DNA of 64,000 nucleotides from UBA1189 sp045612065 (GTDB lineage: Bacteria > Bacteroidota > Bacteroidia > Bacteroidales > Bacteroidaceae), in contig JAZKYH010000040.1 in NCBI GenBank assembly GCA_045612065.1, forward strand, positions 1 to 64,000. The letters are read 5' to 3'. The notes under the pieces were generated by a model. The model was not told the origin of the DNA and searched no databases. It saw nothing but the letters and a program-made list of their open reading frames with translations. Below are positions 34,079 to 42,975 of this stretch, one piece after another. Within the stretch, counting starts at the first letter, position 1. Every line of letters begins with the position of its first letter. A program made the translations under genes and the position numbers.

Positions 34079-35935
34079 ATGAAACGACTTGGTATGGCAT
34101 TGTGCTGTACGATGCTGTTGGTGATGTCTGCCTGTCAGAGCAAGCAGACCTCTCCCGATGGTGCGCTGGCATTGCAGCCCACGACTACGGGGTTTACGCT
34201 CAGTCATAGTACTGATCGCGTGGAAACGAAGGTGTTAGAAATCCCCGAGATAGGTGTGATTACAGCTAACGGACGTGGTGGCGGACTGACGCTCAAACGC
34301 ATCAAGAAACGCACGTTTGACACCCATTACACCATGCTCACGGGCAAGCGCCGCGAGTGCAGCAACAGCGCCAATGAGTATACCTACACGTATGCTGACT
34401 CCACGGGTGCCGAGGTACGCATCGTGTTCCGCCTTTACAACGACGGACTGGCCTTCCGGTATGAACTCGATGGCCTCGTAGATGACCGTGTGATTGACGA
34501 GCACACTACGTACCGCATCGAAGAGGGGCGTCAGCGATGGATACAGAAGTTTGACCTCGGTTACGAGCAGTTCTACCATCCTCACACGACACCCAACCCT
34601 AAGGTGAAGCATTGGATATATCCCGCTCTTGTGGAGCAGGAGGGAGGCGTATACGCGCTCATCACCGAAGCCAACATCTTGAAGGGACACAGCGCCTCAT
34701 CCTTATGGAATGAGACTGCAGGCACTGATTATAAAGTAGCTTTAGCGCACAACGATGGCTCCCGCCACACTGGTAATTGGGTGTCGCCATGGCGTGTAAT
34801 CATCGTGGGTTCGTTGGCTGATGTGGTGGAGTCGACCCTCGTGACCGATGTGTCAGAAGAGTCGCAAGTGCCCGATGCGGCCGAATGGATAAAGCCAGGA
34901 ACCGCATCGTGGGTCTACTGGGCACACAATCGCGGCTCGAAGGACTATCAGATTGTGAGCCAATATATCGATATGGCCGACTCGCTCAACCTCCCCTATG
35001 TACTCATTGATTGGGAGTGGGATGTGATGGGCAACGGAGGCACCATCCACGATGCCATAGCTAAGGCTGCAACTGCGGGTGTGCGACCCCTGGTGTGGTA
35101 CAACTCTTCCACAGCTTGGACCATAGGAGCTGGTGGACCGCTCTATCGACTCAACAAACCCGAAGACCGCGAGCGTGAGTTTGCTTGGCTTGCCGAAATG
35201 GGAGTCGCTGGTGTGAAGATTGATTTCTTTGATGGCGACACACGTGCCACGATGGACTATTGCATCGACCTCTTGGAGTCGGCAGCACGACATCACCTTT
35301 TGGTAAACTTCCATGGTGCCACCATCCCCCGTGGCTGGCAGCGCACCTATCCGAACTTGATGAGCGTGGAGGCTGTGTATGGTGCCGAGTGGTATAACAA
35401 CCGTCCCACATTGACCGATCGTGCAGCAGCTCACAATGCCACATTGCCCTTCACGCGCAATGTCATTGGGCCTATGGACTATACGCCTTGCACCTTCTCT
35501 GACTCGCAGCATCCGCACATCACCACTCATGCCCACGAGTTGGCACTCACTGTGCTCTACGAGTCGGCATTGCAGCACCTGGCCGACCGCCCCGAGAGTT
35601 ATCTTGCCCAGCCTGCTGAAGTGAAGCAGCTCTTCTCTGAACTCCCTACCGTGTGGGATGACACCAAGCTGTTGTCAGGCTACCCCGGCAAATGGGTTGC
35701 CATGGCACGTCGCAGCGGTGAGGATTGGTACGTAGGGGTAATCAACGGACTCGATGAGCCTCAAAGCATTGCCATTGATTGGAGCTTCCTTGGCGTGGAG
35801 GACTATCGTGTCACCACCTTTGGTGATGTAGAGGGCGAAGCACGTGCTTGGAATATCGCCACTGAAGTAACCTTGCCCAACAGCATAACATTAGCTCCGC
35901 GTGGAGGCTTTGTAGGTGTAATAAAGAGGAACTAA
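34079..35935 (+). CDS. GH97 family glycoside hydrolase lipoprotein
   Basis: The 618-residue product has a lipobox (MSAC at about 18), the GH97 N-terminal beta-sandwich (about 25-265), the (beta/alpha)8 catalytic domain (ASWVYWAHNRGSKDYQ onward, with GVKIDFFDGD and NLMSVEAVYGAEWYN) and a C-terminal domain. The aspartate in KIDFFDGD is in the position expected of the retaining, alpha-galactosidase-type subgroup rather than SusB-type inverting alpha-glucosidases; this is inference from memory of the family. It shares an operon with the fucosidase (19 bp gap) and ends at the hairpin at 35956. Confidence 0.87.
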   Translation: MKRLGMALCCTMLLVMSACQSKQTSPDGALALQPTTTGFTLSHSTDRVETKVLEIPEIGVITANGRGGGLTLKRIKKRTFDTHYTMLTGKRRECSNSANEYTYTYADSTGAEVRIVFRLYNDGLAFRYELDGLVDDRVIDEHTTYRIEEGRQRWIQKFDLGYEQFYHPHTTPNPKVKHWIYPALVEQEGGVYALITEANILKGHSASSLWNETAGTDYKVALAHNDGSRHTGNWVSPWRVIIVGSLADVVESTLVTDVSEESQVPDAAEWIKPGTASWVYWAHNRGSKDYQIVSQYIDMADSLNLPYVLIDWEWDVMGNGGTIHDAIAKAATAGVRPLVWYNSSTAWTIGAGGPLYRLNKPEDREREFAWLAEMGVAGVKIDFFDGDTRATMDYCIDLLESAARHHLLVNFHGATIPRGWQRTYPNLMSVEAVYGAEWYNNRPTLTDRAAAHNATLPFTRNVIGPMDYTPCTFSDSQHPHITTHAHELALTVLYESALQHLADRPESYLAQPAEVKQLFSELPTVWDDTKLLSGYPGKWVAMARRSGEDWYVGVINGLDEPQSIAIDWSFLGVEDYRVTTFGDVEGEARAWNIATEVTLPNSITLAPRGGFVGVIKRN

Positions 35936-35955
35936 TCTTCTGTAATAAGAACAGA

Positions 35956-35990
35956 ACGGGGGTACATCGCGATGTACCCCCGTAGCTTTT
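35956..35990 (+). terminator. Terminator of the TPR-barrel-GH29-GH97 operon
   Basis: ACGGGGGTACATCG is followed by its exact complement, forming a perfect 28-bp palindrome, then AGCTTTTC. Confidence 0.85.
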
Positions 35991-36006
35991 CTTGTGGAAA
36001 GAATCT

Positions 36007-36588
36007 TTAGATGATGCCCTGATTAGCGAGTTCCTCGGCTACGAGTTCCAACTCGGCATACCAGTCTTCGCCAAAGCGGCGGATAAGGGGCTCCTTCAAG
36101 AACTTGTAGATGGGGAGGTTCTCCTTCTGCCCTTTGAGCACGGCCATCTTGCACACATCCCAACGGTCGTAGTTGAGGGCGCGATAGGGACCATATTCGC
36201 CTACGCGGATGGGGTAAAGGTGACACGATACGGGCTTGTAGAAGGGTACGCGGCCTTGGCGGTAGGCACGCTCAATGGCGCAGTAGCAGCAGCCACGCTC
36301 GTCGTAGCAGGTAAACACACAGTCTTTGCCATTGACGATAGAGGTCACAAGCTCGCCACTGGGGTCATGGTACGAGATACCCTGACGCTCGATAACCTCG
36401 CGTGCCTCGGGCAGCAGCTCGTCCCAAATCTCGGGCAGCAGTGCCTCAACTTCTTTTACCTCATCGGGTGTGATGGGGGCTCCCGCATCGCCCTCGATGC
36501 AGCAAGCGCCATTGCAACCCTCAAGGTCGCACAAAAACTTTTCTTTAAATACGTCGAATGATACGACTACGCCGTTGACTTCTACCAT
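36007..36588 (-). CDS. DUF3109 family cysteine-rich protein
   Basis: The 193-residue product carries many spaced cysteines: CDLEGCNGACC near residue 20, CVFTCYDERGCCYC near 89, and SCHLYPIR near 119, a pattern fitting an Fe-S or zinc site. It resembles DUF3109 (YkgJ-like zinc/iron-chelating) proteins of Bacteroidota, of unknown function. Cytoplasmic. A purine-rich repeat separates it from the four-helix-bundle gene upstream on the same strand. Confidence 0.88.
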   Translation of the reverse strand: MVEVNGVVVSFDVFKEKFLCDLEGCNGACCIEGDAGAPITPDEVKEVEALLPEIWDELLPEAREVIERQGISYHDPSGELVTSIVNGKDCVFTCYDERGCCYCAIERAYRQGRVPFYKPVSCHLYPIRVGEYGPYRALNYDRWDVCKMAVLKGQKENLPIYKFLKEPLIRRFGEDWYAELELVAEELANQGII

Positions 36589-36589
36589 T

Positions 36590-36647
36590 TTTAAGAGGGA
36601 AGAGGGAAGAGGGAAGAGGGAAGAGTTAAATCAAAATGACCAACTTT
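36590..36647. repeat. GA-rich simple repeat, copy 3
   Basis: Four tandem GAGGGAA units precede GAGTTAAATCAAAATG; the right half keeps only a degraded TC-rich part overlapping the next gene's end. Confidence 0.6.
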
Positions 36648-37004
36648 TCATTCCTCACTTTTCGCCCCTTTTGATGATTTTAATATTGTTATCAATAGTT
36701 TCTTCAGTTCTACGCAATCTGCGTACATTGATTCAAACTGTTCTTTTGTCAGGATATCGGTTTCGTGTAAAATCTCCAGCCAATATAGACTTTCGGCACA
36801 TTCTTTCAATGCAATCTGTTGTTTGGCAATAAAGTCTGGTTTGCTTATTGCATATTGTGCTTCGGCAATATTGGCACCAATGCTTGTTCCTGACCGCAAC
36901 AGTTGCTTTGACATAACATACTCGCCCTTTGTCTTCGTGAGATAAGAGTAGAGGTTTACTATGCGAACAGCAAAAGCTTTGCTTTTAGAAAACGCAACAT
37001 CCAT
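36648..37004 (-). CDS. Four-helix-bundle protein (23S rRNA intervening-sequence protein family)
   Basis: The 118-residue all-helical product has the signature of the S23/TIGR02436 family: LLRSGTSIGANIAEAQYAISKPDF and LKECAESLYWLEIL. Relatives are often encoded in 23S rRNA intervening sequences or as free-standing genes; their function is unknown, though they form pentameric bundles. Here the gene is free-standing, with no rRNA nearby, and it is flanked on both sides by GA-rich repeats, so it may have moved as a small mobile unit. No catalytic motif is visible. Confidence 0.88.
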   Translation of the reverse strand: MDVAFSKSKAFAVRIVNLYSYLTKTKGEYVMSKQLLRSGTSIGANIAEAQYAISKPDFIAKQQIALKECAESLYWLEILHETDILTKEQFESMYADCVELKKLLITILKSSKGAKSEE

Positions 37005-37014
37005 GTTAGGAGAG

Positions 37015-37089
37015 TAAAAGGAAAAAGTGAAGAGGGAAAAGTTGGAGCACCGGATGGCAACTCTTCACTTTTCCCTCTTAACTCTTCAC
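37015..37089. repeat. GA-rich/TC-rich inverted repeat, copy 4
   Basis: AAGTGAAGAGGGAAAAGTT faces AACTCTTCACTTTTCCCTC around CACCGGATGG. It shares the CCGGATGGCAACTCTTC core with copy 1, 27 kb away. Confidence 0.7.
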
Positions 37090-38589
37090 TTAAATAAGCT
37101 GCTTACCAGTCATCTCAGCCGGTACGGGCAAGCCCATAATCTTCAATACCGAAGGAGCTACGTCGGCGAGGATACCGTCGGCGGGCTGTACGTCCTTGTT
37201 CTCGGTAACGTATACGAAGGGCACGGGGTTGAGTGAGTGAGCGGTGTTGGGCGAACCGTCGGCGTTCACTGCATTGTCGGCATTACCGTGGTCGGCGATG
37301 ATAATAGCCTCGTAGCCAGTCTCCTTAGCTGCCTCGATAACGTCCTTCACGCACTCGTCAACGGCTTTAACTGCAGTCTCGATAGCGCTGTATACACCGG
37401 TGTGGCCTACCATGTCGCCATTGGCGAAGTTCACCACGATGAGGTCGTACTTGTCTTCGCGGATAGCCTCAACGAGCTTGGTGCGTACTTCGTAGGCACT
37501 CATCTCGGGCTGGAGGTCATAGGTAGCTACCTTGGGCGAGGGAACGAGGATGCGGTCCTCACCATCGTACGGAGTCTCGCGACCACCGTTGAGGAAGAAG
37601 GTTACGTGAGCATACTTCTCGGTCTCAGCGATGTGGAGCTGCTTGAGGCCCTTTGATGCTACGTACTCGCCGAGGGTGTTCTCTACGTTCTCCTTGTCGA
37701 AGAGGATGTGTACGCTCTGGAATGATGCATCGTACGGAGTCATGCAGTAGTACTGCAAGCCGGGGATGGTGTACATGCCTGCCTCGGGCATATCCTGCTG
37801 TGTGAGCACTACGGTGAGCTCCTTGGCACGGTCGTTGCGGTAGTTGAAGAAGATGACAACGTCGCCCTCCTTGATGGTGCCGTCGTAGGCAGCATTCACG
37901 ATGGGGAGGATGAACTCGTCGGTCACGCCCTCAGCGTATGACTCCTCAACAGCCTTCACCATATCGGTAGCCTTCTTGCCCTCGCCATTCACGAGCAGGT
38001 CGTAAGCCACCTTCACGCGCTCCCAACGCTTGTCGCGGTCCATAGCATAGTAGCGACCGATGATAGAGGCAATCTTGGCATTGTGCTCAACGAGCTGGCC
38101 GATGAAGCCTGCGCCGCTCTTGGGGTCGGTGTCGCGACCATCCATGAAGCAGTGCACGTAGGTGTTCTCGATGCCATACTCACCAGCGATGTCGATGAGC
38201 TTGAAGAGGTGGTCGAGTGAGCTGTGCACACCACCATCAGAGGTCAAACCCATGAGGTGGAGGTTCTTGCCGTTCTCTTTTGCATAGCTATAGGCAGCTA
38301 CTACCTCCTTGTTCTGAAGGATGCTGTTGTCAGCACAAGCGCGGTTAATCTTCACGAGGTCCTGATATACCACACGGCCGGCACCGATGTTGAGGTGACC
38401 TACCTCAGAGTTACCCATCTGTCCGTCGGGCAAACCTACGTTCTCACCACTAGCCTGAAGTTGTGAGTGAGGATATGTGCTCATCAGATAATCCCAATAG
38501 GGAGTGGGAGTGTTGAAGATTACGTCGCCCTTACCTTGGTTGCCGAAACCCCAACCGTCCAAAATCATCAATAATGCTTTCTTTGACAT
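37090..38589 (-). CDS. gpmI: 2,3-bisphosphoglycerate-independent phosphoglycerate mutase
   Basis: The 499-residue product is a typical iPGAM. It begins with LLMILDGWGFG (metal site), has the phosphoserine site GNSEVGHLNIGAGR near residue 58, and ends with a C-terminal metal-binding IIADHGNADN...TAHSLNPVPF. It interconverts 3- and 2-phosphoglycerate in glycolysis and gluconeogenesis, using manganese. Cytoplasmic. A -7 box TAAATTTG lies far upstream (minus strand 38780-38773); if used, the leader would be about 180 nt and would include a 22-bp-period array. Confidence 0.96.
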   Translation of the reverse strand: MSKKALLMILDGWGFGNQGKGDVIFNTPTPYWDYLMSTYPHSQLQASGENVGLPDGQMGNSEVGHLNIGAGRVVYQDLVKINRACADNSILQNKEVVAAYSYAKENGKNLHLMGLTSDGGVHSSLDHLFKLIDIAGEYGIENTYVHCFMDGRDTDPKSGAGFIGQLVEHNAKIASIIGRYYAMDRDKRWERVKVAYDLLVNGEGKKATDMVKAVEESYAEGVTDEFILPIVNAAYDGTIKEGDVVIFFNYRNDRAKELTVVLTQQDMPEAGMYTIPGLQYYCMTPYDASFQSVHILFDKENVENTLGEYVASKGLKQLHIAETEKYAHVTFFLNGGRETPYDGEDRILVPSPKVATYDLQPEMSAYEVRTKLVEAIREDKYDLIVVNFANGDMVGHTGVYSAIETAVKAVDECVKDVIEAAKETGYEAIIIADHGNADNAVNADGSPNTAHSLNPVPFVYVTENKDVQPADGILADVAPSVLKIMGLPVPAEMTGKQLI

Positions 38590-38643
38590 ACGTTTTTAGT
38601 TTTATGGTTTATAAATCTTAGTTTCACTTCGTTTTGCTGCGCT

Positions 38644-38740
38644 GAAACTGGAGTTTCACTATAGAGATACTGCAGTTTCTTTACACTGATACTCAAGTTT
38701 CTCCATGGTGAAATTGCAGTCTCACTATACTGATACTTCG
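38644..38740. repeat. 22-bp-period array, locus D (4 full units plus a partial)
   Basis: Imperfect palindromic boxes GAAACTGGAGTTTC, GATACTGCAGTTTC, GATACTCAAGTTTC and GAAATTGCAGTCTC start at 38644, 38666, 38688 and 38710, exactly 22 bp apart with 8-bp spacers; a partial GATACT unit starts at 38732. The array lies between the divergent gpmI and secreted-protein genes. Confidence 0.85.
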
Positions 38741-38911
38741 TTCCGCGCAGAGCGCACGTATCAATTCAACGGCAAATTTACACAAAATAATAATAATTAC
38801 TATGTTAATTCCATATTATTTACTACTTTTGCCACTCTGATTGTTCGCAATCGAGCAGATAAGGTATTAGTTTTCACAATTTATATTTATTCATTTATAA
38901 TCATTTACGGA

Positions 38912-41500
38912 ATGAGAAAGTTTTACTATTTATTACTGATGCTCTTTATGGGTGTCACTACTGCAGCATTCGCAGGCGAGTCAGGCCCCCATGCATGGGA
39001 GGGCAAGAACAAGACTCTTACACTGGCGAAGGATACTGTCGTTACATTCAGCTACATTGCTGCTGAGGATGGAACGCTTTACATCTACTCGGACAACCAA
39101 GGTAGCAGCGACAACGTGCCTTTGACTCTTCAGGGTGGTTTGTATCAGAATGGTGCCTATGTGGAAGATTCATCTCTCCAAGATGTAGGTGCCTATGAGA
39201 ATGGTTTGGGCCTCTATGGCTGGATTGATGTTCAGAAGGGCAATGAGATTCGTTTTGCAATCTCAACTTCCAAGGATGCTGAGGGTAGTCAGACTCGTTT
39301 CACCTTGAAGAGCGCTTTCTTCAACAAGAGCGTAGGCGGCAACTCATGGGAGAATGCCATCTCATTGACTCAGGACGTAGCAGTGACTATTCCCGTACGC
39401 CCCAATGACTATCAGGATATCCTTGACAACATTTGGTCAAGCAACGTTACATTCTGTGAGTTTACTGCTCCGAGCGATGGTGTTGCTACCATCCTCACCA
39501 CCGAGTATCTCGTTTATGTTCTTGAAAAGGAGTATGTTGGCGATGAGGAGAAGTCCTTCAGCCCTGTGTCTCAGGATGTCAGCACCAATGACCATGAGTT
39601 CATCGTGCGCAAGGGAGTTGACTATGTCGTAGTTGTTCCCAACACTCATCCCGCAACTTTGACCTTCAAGATGACTCAGAAGGCTCTGGGCCAGAGTGCT
39701 AAGTTTCCTCTCGAGATTACAGAGTTCCCCGCAACAATCGACCTCAAGAAGGGTGACAACTTCTACGTTTTCAGCCACGAGTTGGTCGATGGTAAAAATA
39801 TGCTCGAGGTTGCGGTGGCTGCTGGTTGGAATGGTACCATCACCTATATGGAAGACCCCACTGAGAACTCTACCGAGCTCGCAGCAGAAAAGGTAGCGGG
39901 TGAGGCTGCTACGTTCGCAAAGAATATAGATCCTCGTTATCTTTATGGCACAACTCTTATCGTGAATTTCAATATGAGCGATAAGGACAGCTTTGCTGAG
40001 GCTGCTACACTCTCTCTTCGTGAGCCTGCTGCCGGTGAGTCTTACGATACAGCAATTGCTGCCAAGTGGGGCGAGAATGCAATCAATGGCCCTGCTGGTG
40101 ACTACTGGTTTGCCTACACTGCAGAGATGGATGCAGAGTACAGCTTTGCTACTACCGGTACTCTCAAGCATATCAATTTCGTTGCTGGCGTAGAGTTGAA
40201 AGTTGCTGACAATGTCTATCGTATCGGTGAAGGTCAGACCGTTTATGCTTGCGTGACTACAACCACTGCAGAGGGCAATACATTCACTGTTTCAGGTACA
40301 GAAATCAAAGACGGTGATTATTGCGACAGACCCATCTACTTCGAGTTGGGTCAGGAGGTTACTATCGCAAACCGCGGCAGAGATAGTTTCCATGCATTCA
40401 TTGCTGAGGAGAACGGACATGCAGTCTTTACCTCTGTCAACTGGACTCTTAACTTCTATGATGAGTGCGGTGGCCGACGTCTGAACAACACATTGACCGT
40501 AGAGGATGGTGACGACGTGAAGTATACCTACAAGCTTCCTGTGTCAGAGGGTCAGCTTTACATCGTAGAGGTAACAGCGCTCAGCGAGGATATTACCATT
40601 ACAACAGGATTTGAAGCTGCTGTTTCAGGTGACGTTTGTGCTACTGCAGTTGCCATTAATACGCTGGAGGAGAATATCAATATCGACTATACATTTGCAG
40701 CAGTGAAGTGGTTTAAGTATACTGCTGAAAAGGACGGTTTCTACAACGTTAAGGCCAAGTTGGGCTATGCGGCCAATATGACCACAAAGATTGGCGATTG
40801 CGATGCTGCTGAGATTAATGCCGGTAGCGACAATAGCGCCAACAATGCCTATATGGGAGGTTACAAGGCTGCCAAAGTATATTTGGTAGAGGGTCAGACT
40901 TTGTATATCTACACCAAGACTGGTAATTCAAATGATGAGGAGCAGTTCAGTGCAGAGTTCTATCTCTCAGTATCGTATGTTGGTGAGGCACGTCCCGGTG
41001 AGGATGTTGCCGTAGCTATTCAGGCCGTAGCTAATAAGGAATATGACATCTTGAAGAACGATGCTGATGGCTATGAGCAGTGGTATACCTATACCATCCC
41101 TGCAGGTAAGGAGGCCGTATTCACACTGAGTACAGTGGTGAAATATTTGACCAATAACTTCAGCTTCTACAGAGAGGATAAGGCTACAAACATGTCTTCA
41201 GGTAAGGGTGACTTCACTCAGGAGAACATTACCAATGAAAAGAACGAAACCATCGGTAAGCGCATTACCTTTGCTGCTGCCGATGAGGCTCGTACCATCT
41301 ACTTCAAGCTCAGCACGGTGAATGCTAAGTTCTACCCCGATCCCGTGGTATGGCAGATTATCTGCGATGACAACACAGGTATCATTGTAGAGGAAGTTGC
41401 CGATGAGGCTCCCGTAATCTACGACCTCATGGGTCGCCGTGTAGAGAACCCCGGTAAGGGCATCTACATCGTTAATGGCGTAAAGCGTATCTTCAGGTAA
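38912..41500 (+). CDS. Large secreted protein of unknown function with repeated beta-sandwich domains
   Basis: The 862-residue product has a signal peptide (to about residue 20, ending AFA). It then has at least four diverged domains sharing an aromatic-x-(Y/F)T core (FCEFTAPSDGVATI, YWFAYTAEMDAEYSF, WFKYTAEKDGFYNV, WYTYTIPAGKEAVF), reminiscent of PPC-like or carbohydrate-binding beta-sandwiches. It ends APVIYDLMGRRVENPGKGIYI and a basic tail, resembling type IX sorting signals. No catalytic motif is seen. I chose the ATG at 38912 because it starts a clear signal peptide. A -7 box TACTTTTG at 38824-38831 suggests a leader of about 75 nt. Confidence 0.75.
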   Translation: MRKFYYLLLMLFMGVTTAAFAGESGPHAWEGKNKTLTLAKDTVVTFSYIAAEDGTLYIYSDNQGSSDNVPLTLQGGLYQNGAYVEDSSLQDVGAYENGLGLYGWIDVQKGNEIRFAISTSKDAEGSQTRFTLKSAFFNKSVGGNSWENAISLTQDVAVTIPVRPNDYQDILDNIWSSNVTFCEFTAPSDGVATILTTEYLVYVLEKEYVGDEEKSFSPVSQDVSTNDHEFIVRKGVDYVVVVPNTHPATLTFKMTQKALGQSAKFPLEITEFPATIDLKKGDNFYVFSHELVDGKNMLEVAVAAGWNGTITYMEDPTENSTELAAEKVAGEAATFAKNIDPRYLYGTTLIVNFNMSDKDSFAEAATLSLREPAAGESYDTAIAAKWGENAINGPAGDYWFAYTAEMDAEYSFATTGTLKHINFVAGVELKVADNVYRIGEGQTVYACVTTTTAEGNTFTVSGTEIKDGDYCDRPIYFELGQEVTIANRGRDSFHAFIAEENGHAVFTSVNWTLNFYDECGGRRLNNTLTVEDGDDVKYTYKLPVSEGQLYIVEVTALSEDITITTGFEAAVSGDVCATAVAINTLEENINIDYTFAAVKWFKYTAEKDGFYNVKAKLGYAANMTTKIGDCDAAEINAGSDNSANNAYMGGYKAAKVYLVEGQTLYIYTKTGNSNDEEQFSAEFYLSVSYVGEARPGEDVAVAIQAVANKEYDILKNDADGYEQWYTYTIPAGKEAVFTLSTVVKYLTNNFSFYREDKATNMSSGKGDFTQENITNEKNETIGKRITFAAADEARTIYFKLSTVNAKFYPDPVVWQIICDDNTGIIVEEVADEAPVIYDLMGRRVENPGKGIYIVNGVKRIFR

Positions 41501-41527
41501 GATTGCTGCTACCGATGAAAGCAATAT

Positions 41528-41563
41528 GGGGTGTGTCTCTTGCGAGGCGCACCCTTATTGTTT
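41528..41563 (+). terminator. Terminator between convergent genes
   Basis: GGGTGTG and CGCACCC form a 7-bp stem with one G-T pair, followed by TTATTGTTT. It serves the secreted-protein gene. Confidence 0.55.
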
Positions 41564-42446
41564 ACTCGAACGACAGATAGGGCGTAAGGCGGGCGATATC
41601 TGCTTCGGTGAACTCATCCAAGAAAAGCAACTGACGTACTGAGCGGATATTGCCCTCACGCTTGCGCAGCTCTACGATGGCTCGTGCTTGGTAGAAGGTG
41701 AGATATGGGTGCCCCTTCAGTTGGGATAGCGACACCCTATTGATATGTAGCTTCTTTATCGTGGGTGTACTGATATGTACCCAGTCGCCCAAGTGTTCGG
41801 GTAGGTCATAGGCTTCGTGGACCTGCCGTATGCTGTGATACCCACCCAACGCATGGCGATACTCGACAATACGCTGGGCTCGTACGGAACCTATACCGGG
41901 AATCTTCATCAGCTCGGTAGTGTCGGCGGTGTTGAGGTCGACAAACTTGCCCGGCTTGTACTTTGCCCGCATATAATCTGCATACGGATGTTTGTATCGG
42001 GCTGTGTCAGATGGTGGAGTGGGGTAGGGCGACTCTATAGGATGTTTTGCCGTGGTGATGGTGATATAGGGCTCTACACGGGAAAATATCGTGTCGTGCA
42101 TCCCATAGATGCGTGCCAAGTCATTGGGCTTGCGGAATATGCCCCCTGCTTTGCGGTAGCGGAGTATGTTTCGTGCTACATAAGGTGGAAATCCTACAGA
42201 GAGCAACTCCAGGGAGTCTGCCGTATTGGGGTCGAAAGGATGAGGAACAACCTTAATCGGAGTCTCCTCTTCGTGCTGATTTGTAAGTGATAGCAGCAAA
42301 GAATCGGGAGTGCATGGCTCGTAGGGCTTTTTGGGCTGCCACATGGGCTTTGTCCATAGCAGTAGCAAAACGATGACTATCAGTGCTGCTAACAAGAGTA
42401 TTCCCCGTTGGTCTTGTCGGGAGAAGGTGAACCAATCGCGCCACAT
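41562..42446 (-). CDS. ComEA-like helix-hairpin-helix protein, membrane-anchored
   Basis: The 294-residue product has one N-terminal membrane segment (about 16-36) and three helix-hairpin-helix/ComEA-like modules: FDPNTADSLELLSVGFPPYV (about 72), DLNTADTTELMKIPGIGSVR (about 175) and VSLSQLKGHPYLTFYQARAI (about 238). Only the middle one has the full PGIG loop. Such proteins bind DNA without sequence preference; ComEA types act in DNA uptake, but this Bacteroidota version's role is unproven. It has its own promoter (42472-42502), divergent from vanZ. Confidence 0.88.
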   Translation of the reverse strand: MWRDWFTFSRQDQRGILLLAALIVIVLLLLWTKPMWQPKKPYEPCTPDSLLLSLTNQHEEETPIKVVPHPFDPNTADSLELLSVGFPPYVARNILRYRKAGGIFRKPNDLARIYGMHDTIFSRVEPYITITTAKHPIESPYPTPPSDTARYKHPYADYMRAKYKPGKFVDLNTADTTELMKIPGIGSVRAQRIVEYRHALGGYHSIRQVHEAYDLPEHLGDWVHISTPTIKKLHINRVSLSQLKGHPYLTFYQARAIVELRKREGNIRSVRQLLFLDEFTEADIARLTPYLSFE

Positions 42447-42471
42447 AGCATTATATAGTTGTTATTTGCAG

Positions 42472-42502
42472 CAAATGTAGCCGATTATTTGTACTTTTGC
42501 AA
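42472..42502 (-). promoter_or_regulatory. Promoter of the ComEA-like gene
   Basis: On the minus strand, TTG (42502-42500), a 20-base gap and TACATTTG (42479-42472). A divergent -7 box TACTTTTG (42492-42499) on the plus strand serves vanZ, so the two overlap. Confidence 0.6.
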
Positions 42503-42523
42503 TGAATTTATCCCATAAAAGCA

Positions 42524-42901
42524 ATGAACTACCTGAAGAAATACCCTTTGTCTATCTTTATCATCTGTGTGATTTTGTTCCTCTCGTTCTTCAATCCACC
42601 CGAGACACCACTCAACGAGGTCACCAATATAGACAAGGTACTGCACTTCCTGATGTATTTCGGTTTCTGTGTGGTGCTGTGGTTTGAGTATTTTAGGAGT
42701 CACGTGCATGCTGAGCCCAATCGCCTTATCCCCTGGGCCATCATTGCGCCTATTGTTTTTAGCGGACTTGTCGAAATTGGCCAGCAGACACTCACGCCTA
42801 CCCGTGCAGCCGATTGGTGGGATTTCCTTTTCAACTCTTTGGGGTGCCTCGCTGCGGCCCTGTTCAGTCAGACAGTAACACGCCGCGTATTGAAGCGATA
42901 G
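42524..42901 (+). CDS. VanZ-family membrane protein
   Basis: The 125-residue product has four membrane helices and the VanZ-like pattern: a first helix, then NIDKVLHFLMYFGFCVVLWF, then FSGLVEIGQQTLTPTRAADWWDFLFNSLG. Despite the name, most members have no known link to glycopeptide resistance; function unknown, inner membrane. A -7 box TACTTTTG sits at 42492-42499, giving a short leader of about 18 nt. Confidence 0.85.
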   Translation: MNYLKKYPLSIFIICVILFLSFFNPPETPLNEVTNIDKVLHFLMYFGFCVVLWFEYFRSHVHAEPNRLIPWAIIAPIVFSGLVEIGQQTLTPTRAADWWDFLFNSLGCLAAALFSQTVTRRVLKR

Positions 42902-42975
42902 GTAAAATATATCTGTTTACTCTTCGCACAATCGAAAATTTGCATTATCTTCGCAGTCATAAATAGACCATTATT

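Noticed and set aside
32473..35935. Complete polysaccharide utilisation locus
   Set aside because: No SusC/SusD pair or hybrid two-component or ECF regulator lies next to the GH29 and GH97 genes.
36648..37004. Part of a split 23S rRNA (intervening sequence)
   Set aside because: No rRNA sequence flanks the gene; the neighbours are gpmI and a DUF3109 gene.
38644..38740. CRISPR array
   Set aside because: The units are only 22 bp in all, both box and spacer vary, there is no constant repeat with unique spacers of about 30 bp, and no cas genes are nearby.
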